Shown here: one piece after another, positions 1 through 11,500 of the stretch
How the letters are laid out: every line of letters begins with the position of its first letter
How positions within the stretch are numbered: the first letter of the stretch is position 1
NCBI RefSeq assembly: GCF_004115265.2
Contig: NC_046306.1
Location: 12,227,324 to 12,291,323, forward strand
Reading direction: 5' to 3'
DNA length: 64,000 nucleotides
Source of the DNA: Rhinolophus ferrumequinum
Lineage: Eukaryota; Chordata; Mammalia; Chiroptera; Rhinolophidae
Position numbers and translations under genes: made by a program
The notes under the pieces: model-generated
The model's database searches: none
Told to the model about the DNA's origin: nothing
What the model saw: the letters and a program-made list of their open reading frames with translations, nothing else

Positions 1-584
1 AGTCAGTGCAGCTCCGAGGAGCAGTCACAGGACACAGCCAGGTGACTGGCAGGGGCAAGAACTGGTGGCCTGTGTCAACGTGTTCTGTACTGCCACAGGC
101 CCCCCATGCATTGCACCTCAGGGCCCGGAAGGCAAGCAGGCTCAGGCCATGCAGCAGGATCGTGACCGTGCCGCCTCCTCGCGATAGGTCCAGTACCTCA
201 CTGAGGGAGCTTGCTGGGCCAAGCACTTTGAGGTACCATTGAATCCTCACATGACCCTATCGCCAGGTCTCTCTAGACCTCAGTTTGGGGTAAGTGAGGC
301 TTGCAGAAAATGAATGTACACACAGGTCCACCTAACTACTTACCCCTGCCTGTCTTTCCCACCTCCTGGCCCTCCCTTTCTTGTCACTTCTCTCCGTTTC
401 TTAAAGGAATAGAGACCCCTGACCAAAGGACACAGCAGGTCCTGCCCCAGACACTGCTGGAAGAAATGGACCTCCCCAAACCTGTCCGTGGCCTTGAACC
501 TCAGCCTCAGTTGTCCTTTTAATCTGGGCCTGGGATATAGAGTTGATGGTATCGCAGCTGGCTCCCGGCCACTTGGCCCCCTAC

Positions 585-3500
585 CTGAGATGTTGTTTTC
601 CTTGAGGATGGCAAGGTGCTTCTCTCGGATGCGTTTGACGTACTCCAGGGAGATGTGGTAGATCTTACTGCAGATGCCTTCCACGGAGTCCTTAGCCGCG
701 GCCGATACGTGGGGGCCACACTGCTTCCGCAGATGCTCCAAGCGATCCTGGAGGAGACACCCCTGATGAGGGCTCTAGTGGGTTGGCAGCGGCTGGCTGC
801 TAGATGGCAGCAAGCCTCATTCTGAAACCAGCTCTGCTACTTACTAGCTGTATTACTTGGACAAATCTCTTGGCATTTCTGAACCTTATTCCTCAACTGT
901 TAAGGGAACACGAAATACCTACCTAATAAGACAGTTGGAATATTAAGTATCATTCCCCTTAAGGGCTTATCAAAGCCCCTGGCATACTGTAAGTGTCCAA
1001 TAAATGCCAGCACTTAATGTGGGGCTTACACTGCTGGATCCCATGCTTGCTGGGGAAATGGACAACCAGGTGTAGGCCCCACTTATAAAGCATTTGCAGT
1101 CTGTCGGGGAGAGAACATTACAAAATGGGGTCCTTGGTCATTGCCGATTTGAAATTTGAGCTTTTAGCAACTTGCAAGGATAACCGTAAGCATTTGTAAT
1201 TTTACCGAATCACGTGTGAAATTGATGAGTGAAAATGAGTCACTCTGGCTAGTGAGCACACCTACCTTTGTCACTCTACGTGTCAAGTACAGTTACTACT
1301 GTGAAGTGGGAAACCTTGTCTCTTGTGAGAAATGGTCCTGAAAAGAAAGCCCATTGCTAGTGCTGGTGGAGAATTAAAGAAGTGATGGGTTTGGGTCAGA
1401 AAAAGAATTGTTTTGGACACATTAAAGTAGGGAACTGAATTTTGTGGTAGCTCTTAACTGTGTTAAGAGCCACACCCAAGAAAAGGCAGTTTGTCAATCT
1501 GTTTCCAAAATGGAGATGGTGCCCATTCATTAAATTGAAAAGGCAGCTACTGATGGTGTGTGGGTGAGCACAGGATTCCATTAAAAACCTTAACAGAAAT
1601 GTTCTTTTGGAGAAAGCCAGGAGCCTAGACAAACATCTCTATATACGTCAGTTTATAGAGAGTGTCAGGAATGTCAAAGGTCTGCTGTGGGGTCCTGCCT
1701 AGCCTGGGCAGGCCGAGTGGGCTTCTTGGAGGAAGTGGCCACAAAGCTTTTCCATTGGCTTTGCCTGGGGCCACTCACCATATAGTCCTCTTTGGAGGCT
1801 GAGTGGTCCTTCCGCAGCCAGCTGAAGGTGTCTTCCACGTTCCACTTGACCACCTTCCTGCTGTCAGGGGACGCACTCCTGCCGATTGAGGGCACATAAG
1901 GGAACCAGCAGTCAAGTGTCTGCTCTGCCCTTACTCCACCCATCCCACTTGCACTGGCATTTGGGCATAAACCCCTGGGCTTCCATCACAGCTTTTGTTC
2001 TGCCTTTCAGGGCCAGCCCCACTTCTGCCACCAAGAGGAATGACAGCCCTGTGAGTGGGCCAGATGGCCTATGAATGCCCCCCACCCGCCACCCTCTGAT
2101 CACAGACCCATCCTGCTGGACACAGGAGACACAGCCAAACCTGGACTCAATGAGCCGCCTGGCGGCCTCCGCATATTTAAACAGCAGGCGCTTGGCTTCC
2201 TCCCGGAACTTGATTCGGGATAACCTGGGTTAGAGAGTGGCCGAGTTAGAGCTCTTCTACACGGAACCGGGTGCGTGAGCTCCGTGGCCCTGGGCCAGAC
2301 TCCGCGGTAGGACTGTACCTGATGGGAATGTCATTCATGATTTCTCGAAACATGGAAGGCGACACGACTGGGTCACAATTGCTTGGCAACAGGGGGTCAG
2401 AGCCTTTATCCACGACCTTGCGCTCCAGCATCCAGCGGTTGAAGGATTCCCGAGGGGGTTCAATGCCTGCAGAACAGGAGAACTGATGACGGTCTGCATT
2501 TGGTCCACAGACTGCACACTGCCCAGCACACAGGAGACATCGCGTGGGCGTGGGAGGCGCAACAGGACATGACGCAGCCTCTGTTAAGTCAGGAGCTTCC
2601 ATTCTAGGCAACACCTTCCAACGTATATTCTGAGAATCACTAGTATTATAAAAGGAGTTAATAAGTTGCATAGGATAAAAAAAGGGAAACGGTATTTCAG
2701 CAATTAAGCAGGTCTAGCTACTAATTAATTAAAGCTGCCGTTCACTGAGCACTTTCCCTTCTTACTCCTGGCAGTGGTCCTGTGAGGTCCAGGTACTCTC
2801 ACTGTTACGCCCTTTTACAGGTACATAAAAAGGCTTCCAACTGCCTGCCAAACAGTAAGCGCTCTGGAAGTGATAATGACTGTTTCTGGTATGACCCCAG
2901 CCACCCTTTACGGAGGCACTGTCCCTGTCTCACAGAGGAGGACCCGCAGGTGCAGAGAGGTGCGACCATGAGCCCAAGGTCACAGCACAGGCCTTCCACG
3001 GCACATGCTCTCAGGCACTGGGCTCTACAGGGCCTTCCCCAGGCCCCACTGGCCACCCCCCACTCCTGCTCCAGGTGTGTGGAAATGCAGGCCGAGGCGC
3101 AGGCCGCAGTTACCTTCTCGCTGCTGGCACAGCTCCCGGTAGTGCTGCCGGAGCTTCAGGATGAGCTGGGAGCGGAGCAGCTCCACCTCGGGGTGCGGGG
3201 GCAGCACCTCAGAAGGCCCCCGGTGCTTGATGACAGCATTGGTCTGGATGTCCAGATCCCAGTACACCCTGGGGCATGGACAGGAGCGATGAGGAAAAGT
3301 AGAGAAAAGGGAAGGAGGGGTGCCCTGCCCGCCACCACACCCCACAGTCCCGGGCATGCTGACCGTCACCACTGGACACCCCAAGCCAATCCACAGGAAC
3401 TCACTCAGTGGGTCGGAGGAGAGCTGCCTGCTGTTTATCTTCAGGGGATGTTCCCCAAATCTTCAGCATTGGGGTTCCTGGGACACTGGGGGAGCTGGGC

Positions 3501-5333
3501 ACTGATGGGCCTGTGGGTGTCACAGGGATTTCGATCTGGAGCAAGAGTCAAAGGCATCGAGTTAGGAGAGCTGGCTAATGGTGAGGAGAGCTGTGCGCAC
3601 CTGGGGAGCTTCACCCCGGACCCCTCCTGAACAGCCTGCCGATACCCAGCCCTTGCAGGGAATCCGCATGCTGGCTGCATGCCCACCAGCTCCTGAGGGC
3701 CCACAGACACTCACCTTGGGCTTCTTCACACCGTTGCCACTTGGCTGCTCTTCTGAGAGCTGCCGCTTTCGAGGCCTGTTCTCAGCCGTCGGGGTTTCCA
3801 CCAGGCTTGAGTCTTGGGGCAGTGGAGTCGCATTCAGCCCCAAAGGGTCCGACTGGAGGAAGGAGAGCAGCAGAGTTGCCACCAGGGCCAGTAGCTCAGG
3901 AGCCCTGGTACTGTGGAATCGGAATCCCGATGCCCTCCTCCCTGTTCCTACTCCTTGGAGAAGAGCAGAGGGCACCGGGATGTGAAAGAACACTGGACTC
4001 CACTCCTGCTTGCTATTTGCAATGGTGTGACCTTGGGGGTTACTCCCTTCCTAATTACCTCACCTTCAAAACAGCCCGGAAGCCCCGCCTCACCAATGAG
4101 ATGATTAAACAAGCCAATGAATAGGACTAGCTTAACAGGACATCTGGCATGAGCTCAGCAGAGCTCAATACATGTTAGTTTCGTTTCCTTAAGAACCAGG
4201 AGGAAAGCCAGGAATAAAGGAAAAACTCAAGAAAAGAAATGTTTGTTTTTTCAAAAATCAAGGCCCTGTGGATGGAATTCTTTTGGTGAACCAAGAGTTG
4301 TCAGTGTGATGGTGGGTAGTGTGCCCTTGAAATCACATCAGGTGCAAATCCTGCCCTGCCTCTTACTAGCTGTGAGGTCTTGGGCCGGTCATTTCCTCAG
4401 TGTCTTCATCTGCAAAATGGGGATGCCAGCTGATGTGATTGTTCCCAAGAAAAGAAGTCTGTTCCAACTGACAGGGATCCAAAGCCCCCGCCCCCACCAG
4501 ATCGCCCATACTTCCCCTGCCATACTGATGACGCAGTTCCTAGAGTGCGCTTCTCCCCTTCCTACTTTCCCCCTTAGCCAACCTTCTCATCTGAAATGCT
4601 GCTTCAGAGCTTTCCCTGCCCACCCCCAGTCAGGCTCCCTGATGTACTCTAACACCATTCTACATGCAAGTGGCACACTGTAATCCTACTGGCCCCCTCC
4701 AGCAGATCGTGTGGCCCGAGTACAAGGGCAGGACCATGTCTCCCACTCACCATTGTATGCCAAGCACAGTGCCCAACATGTAGCACGAGTTCAACTTCAC
4801 GTGCCATATTAATCACGTGTTCACACGTCAGTCTCCCTATATGAGTCCAGGTTCCATGAGGGTAGGGATTGTGCCTGCCTTACTTGTCATTGTACCCCCA
4901 GGACCAGGCACACAATAGCTGCTCAGGGCACATTTGGGGAAGACCCAGATACCAGAGGCTGCTCTGAGACCCCTGCCCTAGGCTGGCACTCACAATCACA
5001 TCATGCTGGCCCAGCACGGGCATCTCCCACAGGGACTGGTTGGTGAATCGGTTGAAGTAGTAGGGACGGTTCTCCCTCCTGCTCCAGCACTTCTCCCAGC
5101 CCGCATGCACCAGCTCCTCTGCAAACAAGCATGGAACCCAGTTAGGGTCAGGGCTGCTCCCGGGGCGCCCTTCCTACCCCACCACCCTGCCACTGCCCCT
5201 CACCAGTACCTGGGAGGTCTTGCACCAGGCGGATGGGCTTTGGAGAGCAAGGCTGGCTCTGATTGGAGGTGCCCGGGGAGTGACTCAGCAAGGACGCTTC
5301 CTCCCGGGGGCTGCCGTGATTCTCATTGGCCAT
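585..5333 (-). CDS. PCIF1: PCIF1 (CAPAM), cap-specific adenosine N6-methyltransferase, N-terminal part
   Basis: PCIF1 binds the phosphorylated RNA polymerase II tail and methylates N6 of a 2'-O-methyladenosine next to the mRNA cap, in the nucleus. Nine coding exons are visible on the minus strand: 5333-5210, 5118-4994, 3852-3715, 3535-3405, 3268-3114, 2466-2319, 2224-2141, 1878-1779 and 747-585. All have AG/GT borders and join in phase. The start reads [14 protein letters not shown], as in the human protein. A WW domain spans about residues 43-77 ([16 protein letters not shown], then W at the end), followed by a basic stretch ([11 protein letters not shown]) that looks like a nuclear signal. 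The open frame covers about 345 residues of a family length near 704. The methyltransferase core with its NPPF motif lies beyond position 1, so this is an edge cut and not a broken gene. The exon ending at 2141 has a weak donor (CCAG/GTTTGG). Confidence 0.96.
822..1015 (+). repeat. MIR SINE
   Basis: The MIR signature is visible: CTACTTACTAGCTGTATTAC, then the CTTGGACAAATC...CTTATTCCTCA core, ending near CCAATAAATGCCAGCA. It lies in a PCIF1 intron, antisense to the gene. Confidence 0.75.
2730..2990 (-). repeat. MIR SINE, degraded
   Basis: Reverse-complement MIR core (TTCACTGAGCACTTTCC ... TCACAGAGGAGG ... GCCCAAGGTCACA), with a diverged middle. It lies in a PCIF1 intron. Confidence 0.5.
3985..4430 (+). 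repeat. Two MIR copies in tandem
   Basis: One plus-strand MIR at about 3985-4175 (TGTGACCTTGGG motif, tail CTCAATACATGTTAG) is followed by a second at about 4330-4430 (TTACTAGCTGTGAGGTCTTG ... AAAATGGGGATG). Both lie in the PCIF1 intron between the exons starting at 5118 and 3852. Confidence 0.65.
4570..4935 (-). repeat. L2-like LINE fragment
   Basis: The antisense L2-type 3' end is recognisable (CCATGAGGGTAGGGATTGTG, CAGGCACACAATAGCTGCTC). It lies in a PCIF1 intron. Confidence 0.5.
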
Positions 5334-5399
5334 CTCAGCACCCACACCGGACCTGCCACACAGAGAACCAAAGGGTGTCAGGGCCAACTCCATCCCCCC

Positions 5400-8030
5400 T
5401 CCAAGACCACCTGCAGATGTGGAGAAACCAATCCAGCCCTGTGCTGGAGGCCCAGCATGGTGCCACAGAGGGAGCCCTGGGATCTAAGTTGCCTCAACTG
5501 TAAAACGGGTGCACTCCTGTTCTATCTGAAATACTCTTTCCCCAATTCCCTGCCTGGCTTGCCACTAAGTTCACACCCTCCAGGAAGCCTTCCTCGGCCC
5601 TTCTCAGGGCCACGAATACCTACACTGCCACCTCAGAAAGCCTGGTTTATCAACCGGGCTTATCTCCCCATTAGACTGGCAGAATTCCCAGGACTAGGAA
5701 TTGGGTCCAGTGTAGCCCTCTCCAGAGTTTTCAGCAGGGAACCTGGACCCAACATGAGCTCTATTCATTCTGCTAGTATTTATAAAGCACCAAGAGTGAC
5801 AAACAAGACAGAACAGGGTCTGCCCTTGAGAAGCTATTCCCACAAGAAGGAATTGGATCTCCTTTCTGCTCCTATCCAGTAAAATCTATCTGGCACAAAG
5901 CACAGCCCGGGAAGGGACATGGCATCTAACTGGGTGCCTCATTTTACACTACAGGGGAGGAAGCAATCTGTTACTAAAAGAACCAGTGGAACTGAGAAGG
6001 AATATCTAATTCAGTCCTTCATAATCCCCAGGTGAAATTTTATTTAAATACCAGGAAGGAGGTCAGCTCCTTCAGATTTGTATTCCCTACTACCCCCACA
6101 CCCACCCACAAAACACACCCAAGCACAAATCTCAATGGCCAGTTCCCAAACTGGCTGTTAGACTCCTAGGTGGCCAACTGCAATTGGATTGGTGATCCCA
6201 TAGGTGTTTTCAATATGCCACAATACCCAAAAGAAATCAAACATTTACCCACAAAAAGACCACAAAGGCACATTTAAACATCAGTTATCTTTGCTTGCTG
6301 AAATTTTATCAACTCATTGTGGTCACACTCATTATCTCATGCTGATCAGAAGCTCTGATTGGCTGTTGACAACATCATAGGAACCATTGGGACATTGATT
6401 TTATTATACACTCAGTCATAGACATCTTCGTTAATTTGGAAAGGGCAAAGTGAATGCTTAGTTCATCAGTACAGTTTGGCAGATAAAAATGCAGGGAGCA
6501 AGAGGACATACATACAACAAAAAGGGGCCATGATAACAAAAAGGTTTGGAATCACTGACCAAGGGGAGAAAAAGCTGTAGCTGCCTTGGTTCTCTGGGGG
6601 GAGGAGGGGTTCCCGGTGCCTTGGGGCTGAGCCCATAGGTCTCAAGGCCGAACGAGGTCCCTCTTTTTCTCACCCTCTGGGGTCTGCAATGCTAGCATGA
6701 GAGGGTTTTCTTCTCCGGCCGGATGGACCCCCACGGCACAGGGTCTCACAGAGGGAGGGGAGAGGCCTGCAGGAAGGCTCAGCACAGGTGGGTGGGCTGG
6801 TCAGCAGTGGAGTGGACGGGGGCCCAGGGAATTCCTTGCATCAGCAACTGCAGAGCAAACAGAAGAAAGGAGTCACAGACCTGTGAAATGCTGCAGAACA
6901 GGGACAACAGCAAGAGGGGCAATGACACACAGCAATTTGGGAGCCCCAGAACAGAACAGGGCACACCATGGGAGATCTGGGAATTCTGGGAATGGAAATG
7001 GTACTTCTCAAGCTTTCCAACCAACAGGTTCACCTTCATGGGCTTGCAACCCGCACAGTCACACAGGGCCCCGTGTTGAGGGCCCTGAGCCTGGTGTAAC
7101 GCTCTGCTGTCACTGTCTTGAAATTTTTAATACATTTTTAGTAAGAATCTCACATATTCATTGTGCACACTGGACCCTTGCAAATTGTATAGCTGGTCCT
7201 GCCAACCAAAATACGCCTAAGACAAGAGAAAAGTGAACCACCGTACATATCACAGATTAGGGACAAGTGTCAAGCCACCCACAGTGGGTGAAAACACATT
7301 TCTTTGAAAGAGGTCTTAAAAAAAAAAGAAAATATGCAAATGCATTACATAACACAGCGTGTTAGTCTTTATTGAAACATATTTTCCCTAAGAAATACTG
7401 TGTGATGTTGATGCACAGGCAGGTAAACTATGCAGAGGCCACACAGCAGCACAGCTTAGGGAGGCCCAACAGGGACACTGCAGCGTTTCCCAAACGGACT
7501 GCTCATCAGAACCATTTGGGGACTAGTAAAAAAAAAAAAAAAAAATCAGATTCCCATCCCCTCACTCCACATTTAGGAGTCAGAAATGGGGGAGGTACAC
7601 AATAATTTATATTTGTAAGTGCACCTCAAGGGTGAGACTGAGAGAAAGAATGACCAATCTTTTCAAATCTTTACCTGTTTTTGCGATTAAAATTTGTTTT
7701 AAATTTCCCGGCTGATTTGGATGCAGCAGGTCGGTGGCCAAAATACCTGCTCTGGGTTTAGACAAATATGGGTTCCAGAGCCTTCTGCCCCTGTCCAATT
7801 TATAAACCAAAATAACTCAACCTCTATGGTCTCTGTGCGTAGACTCTAACGTGTTGTACACTCCGTAAGGCATAACTGCTATTATTAACGCTTTTATTTA
7901 TTCTGTGGCCCCTTGACCCCCACGCATACCGCAGTTTTGACAATGCCGAACAGTATAAGGATAAACAACTGTATCTGCGCAACCAAAGGAATCCACCAGA
8001 GTGAAGACTCCGATTCCGGGATAAGAGGAA
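5400..8030. other. PCIF1 intron 1, mostly without recognised features
   Basis: L2-like antisense remnants lie at about 5.57-5.76 kb. A MER5A-like piece interrupted by an A-run lies at about 7470-7605. I see no gene elsewhere in the stretch. Confidence 0.5.
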
Positions 8031-8079
8031 GATGGGGCGGGATCATCTCAGTAATGCACCAATGAGAATCCTCCGGCCC

Positions 8080-9090
8080 AGGAGGGCGGAGTTAAAGGAC
8101 TTGGAAAGTGCGCAGGTGCGGGGGGCGCGCGAAGGAGGGGCGACCCCCATGCGCGCACACCTTCCCCTCCCCCCCACCTCAGTGGGGGCGGGCTGTTTGG
8201 CGCGCGCGCGCCGGCCCATCTCCCGGGCTCCGCCCCCCGCCCCGCCGCGCGCTCCCGCCCCCGGGCTGAGGCGACTCAGAGTCGGAGCCCGACACAAAGG
8301 CGGTGGCGGCGGCGGCAGCGGAGGGGCCCTGGAGGCCGCTCCGCCCGCGCTCTCCGGGCCCACCTCCCTCACCCAGGCCACCGGCCCGGCCGCCCACCCG
8401 CGGGCCTAAGATGGCGGCGACGGCAGAGACGAGGCAAGCGGCGGCTCCGAGTGGAAAGCGTCGGAAGGACCACCGCCGCCCGACTCCGGACCTCCGGACC
8501 GTGGCGCGGCTCGGGGCGGGACCGTGGCTTCCTGGGGCTCTTACCTGCCCGAAGCGGACTCGAGGGGACGCGGCTACACGTTTTGCTCGGCAGCCCGTTT
8601 TGCCGCCTCCGCCTCGCCCTCCCCAGCGCCGCTTCCGCCATCTTGTGTCCCGGGCCGGGACTCCGCGCTGCGCATGCGTTGGTACCGCCTCTGAGGGACC
8701 TTGCCGTTGCCGTGCCGCCATCTTGAGTGTGGCAGCACCGACCGGGTCCTCAGATCCTGCTTGCTTTCGGCCCCCTCCCCTTTCTCCCTTCCTCCCCTTT
8801 CTCCCTTCCTTCCCTTCTGTTCCACGCGAATCTGAAAAGGGAGAGGCAGTTTTGCGGGCCCAAGGTGTGAACTGAAGAAGGAACGAACTCACAAGCACGC
8901 TCCCTGCCTCATTTTTACCCCGCAAGCACACCTGCTGGGGCCGGAGGACCCGGGTGGGCGGTGCGCCGGCAGGGTCGGACTGAGTGTGCGCACCAGGGGG
9001 CGCGGGGCGAGTTTGGAACCTGCGGGGCAGCGGCTTCGTCGCCGACTTGGGGGCGGAGTCCTGGTGACGTAGGTAGGCGTTGAAGGTAGC
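8080..9090. promoter_or_regulatory. CpG island over the PCIF1 promoter
   Basis: This is a dense CpG stretch with several GC boxes, an alternating CG run near 8200-8212, and three YY1-type AAGATGGCGGC sites. One of these, at about 8409, points right (+ strand), opposite to the two at 8.64 and 8.72 kb. A CRE-like TGACGTAG lies near 9064. The opposed motifs hint at divergent transcription, but I can support no plus-strand gene here. Confidence 0.8.
8545..8740 (-). promoter_or_regulatory. PCIF1: PCIF1 promoter and 5' untranslated exon 1
   Basis: A good minus-strand donor (GGGCAG/GTAAGAG) ends an exon at 8545 and would splice to the acceptor at 5353, whose exon carries the PCIF1 start codon (5352-5210). 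Two minus-strand copies of CAAGATGGCGG, the YY1 core-promoter motif, lie at about 8635-8646 and 8716-8726. YY1 motifs in this sense orientation usually sit at or just after the start site, so transcription probably begins between 8650 and 8750. No TATA box is seen. The exact start is inferred. Confidence 0.7.
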
Positions 9091-9714
9091 GAGGAACCGG
9101 GTCCTAGCCCAGGCGCAGCTTTGCCACTTAACAGGTAGTCGCTTTCCCTCTCTGGGCCTCTGTCAGTGTTGTCTAGCCGTTTCCCTTATCCAGGCAGCAT
9201 GCAAATAGAGCCTCGCATAATGAGGCTGCACAAGTTATAAGTGCTCTGGAGTAGAAAGAGGAACAGCCGTGGGAGACATATTGAAAGTGGCTTTTGGCGA
9301 AGTTGGGAAATTGTAAACAAGATCTCGGGCTTTCCAACACTGACATCCATGGGGGCTAGTTGCAGTGCAAAGCCTCACAGACCTCACAGCAGACACAAAA
9401 GTTGCCCAGCGAGCCCAGCAGTTGCTAGGTGTCCCATGCACTGCTCCCTGCAAGATTCTTTGGTAGGGGCCGTGCTGACTCACTAGCTCCACCTACCTCT
9501 GGCCTCCCAAGTAAGCCGACTTGCCAGTGGTAGCTTGAGGAAGACAAGCTTCACCACCTGCTGCTGGTCCTGCGCTTCCCTTGTGAAGCCAGAGGCGGCA
9601 GCTGCTTCAGCTGGGCAGCCTTTCTGGTGTCCGTGGTGCCTGAAGCCCTGCAGCTTGGTGGGGGTGGGAGAGTGTTATAAAACTGGAGGCAGTAAGATGA
9701 ATAGTAATTAAGAA

Positions 9715-10305
9715 CTAGGGTTTTCTATGAAAAAGACAGGAAATAACGTGTGGAGAAAAGGGAACCCCTCTATACTGGTGAGAACATAAATTGGTACAGC
9801 CACTACGGAAAACAGTATAGGGGTGCCTCAAAAAATTAAAGAACTACCATGTGGTCCTGGTATTCCACTTCTGGGTATCCAAAGAAAACACTAATTCAAA
9901 AAGATAGATAGAACTGTATGTTCATTGCAGCATTTACAAAAGTCAAGATATGGAAACATCCATTGGTAGACGAATGGATAAAGATGTGATGCACGCACGC
10001 ACGCAATGGAATACTACTTGGCCATAAAAAAGGAAATTCCACCATTTGCAGCAACATGGATGGACCTTGACAGTATCATGCTGACAAGTCAGAAAGACAA
10101 ATACCATATTCCAATTATATGTGGAATCTAAAAGAAGTTAGAGAACAGATTGGTGGTTATCAGAGGGGGGGTTGGGGTAGGTGAAGGGGGTAAATGGTAT
10201 GGTGACAGATGGTAATGACATTGTGGTGATCACTTTGTAGTGTATACAAAGATCGAATTATGTTGTACACCTGAAACCAAGTTTACCTCAGTTTAAAAAA
10301 AGGTT
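9715..10305 (+). repeat. L1 LINE 3' fragment
   Basis: Typical end-of-ORF2 and 3' sequence of a mammalian L1: GGTACAGCCACTACGGAAAA, TGGAATACTACTTGGCCATA, GCAACATGGATGGACCTTGA, then TATGTGGAATCTAAAAG. It has short A-runs and no clear target-site duplication. It lies intergenic between PCIF1 and PLTP. Confidence 0.85.
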
Positions 10306-10429
10306 TCTCATCACATGGTTCAAACTCTCATCTCACTTTGCACTTATAGTCAAAATCAACCTCTTCCCTCCTTCCTTATTTCACTACCTTTGATCAAGCC
10401 CCATTATTCTTAAAACTTTTTCTTAAGAA

Positions 10430-10790
10430 TAGCACACATACATAAATGTGCTCAAAACAGAAGTGTAAAAATGTATTTGTCACCGTGAACACCTGGCTAA
10501 ACGCTACTCAAGGTCAAGGTACTGTCAAGGAGAAGCCCCCAACAGGGTAATCGCTGTCCTCACTATTGTAATAATCACTTCCTTGCTTCTATAGTTTTCC
10601 CACTTAAGCATACATCCCTAAACACTAGTTCTGTTTTGCCTGTTCCTTGAACTTCCTATAAACGAAATCATACAGTCATATTTTGTGCCTTCTTTTGCTC
10701 AACATTGCACTTGGAAGACATCCATATTGTGGCATGTAGCCATCGTTCATTTTCGTTGCCGTGTTCTGTCTTCCAGTGTGTGCTGTACTG
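10430..10790 (-). repeat. Old L1 fragment, antisense
   Basis: Diverged reverse-complement L1M-type sequence (CTATAAACGAAATCATACAG, then GACATCCATATTGTGGCATG). Confidence 0.6.
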
Positions 10791-10829
10791 TTGGGGGATA
10801 TTTGAAGGCTCCTACCCCATACCTCTTTT

Positions 10830-11500
10830 CTGAATTACTACAGTAGTCTCCAAACTGGTCTTCTGGTCCTCCAGGCTTGCTTCTCTCTCAGTCCAAAATC
10901 CATCTTGTAGTCACAGGGCTCACTTTAAGTGTCTTTAAGTGTGGTCATATTGCAAATCTGATGAAGTCACCCTTGGCTTAAAAATCTTGAATATCTCCCC
11001 ACTGACTCCGGATAAACTCCCAAACCCTCAACTTGGCTCACAAGACCATCAATAATGAGAACTGCCATGGCTGAGTGTTTACTATGATCTGTGCCAAGCA
11101 CTTTCCATACATTCCTATTCACAATCTGGCCCTTCAAACCATCTTTCCTTTATCTGGTCTCAGTCACCTTGAACTACCTAAATGTGTCTGGTTTTCTCTT
11201 GACACTGAGCCTTTGCATATGCTGTTTACTCTCACTCTTCGTCCCCTCTTTGCCTAGTTCAGCCTTCAGGACTTAGATGTCACCTCCACCTGACAGCTTT
11301 CCCTGAATTCGCCTCCCCCCAGGCTAGGTCAGGTCCCCTCTTTATTTCCATAGCGGTCTGTGCTTAATGTTTATCCATTTTCTTCATCCACTAGACTGAC
11401 TGCTTAAGGGCGGGGCCAGGGCTTGTTCACCCTTGTGGTCCCTTGCCCAGCGCTGTGCTTGATGCTCTGTAAATATCTGTTGACCACAGACAGACCACAC
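10830..11500 (-). repeat. L2 LINE fragment(s) with a MIR piece
   Basis: Antisense L2 consensus pieces are visible (GAGCCTTTGCATATGCTGTT, AGATGTCACCTCCACCTGAC, GGGCGGGGCCAGGGCTTGTT). A short MIR-like stretch (GAGTGTTTACTATGATCTGT) interrupts them near 11070. Confidence 0.65.

Noticed and set aside
1-540. Search for the next PCIF1 exon
   Set aside because: No minus-strand sequence matches the known continuation after the exon ending at 585. It is taken as intron running off the window.
8179-8931. Long open frames on both strands of the PCIF1 CpG island
   Set aside because: Composition artefacts, rich in Pro/Arg/Gly/Ala. Only the untranslated exon and promoter are supported.
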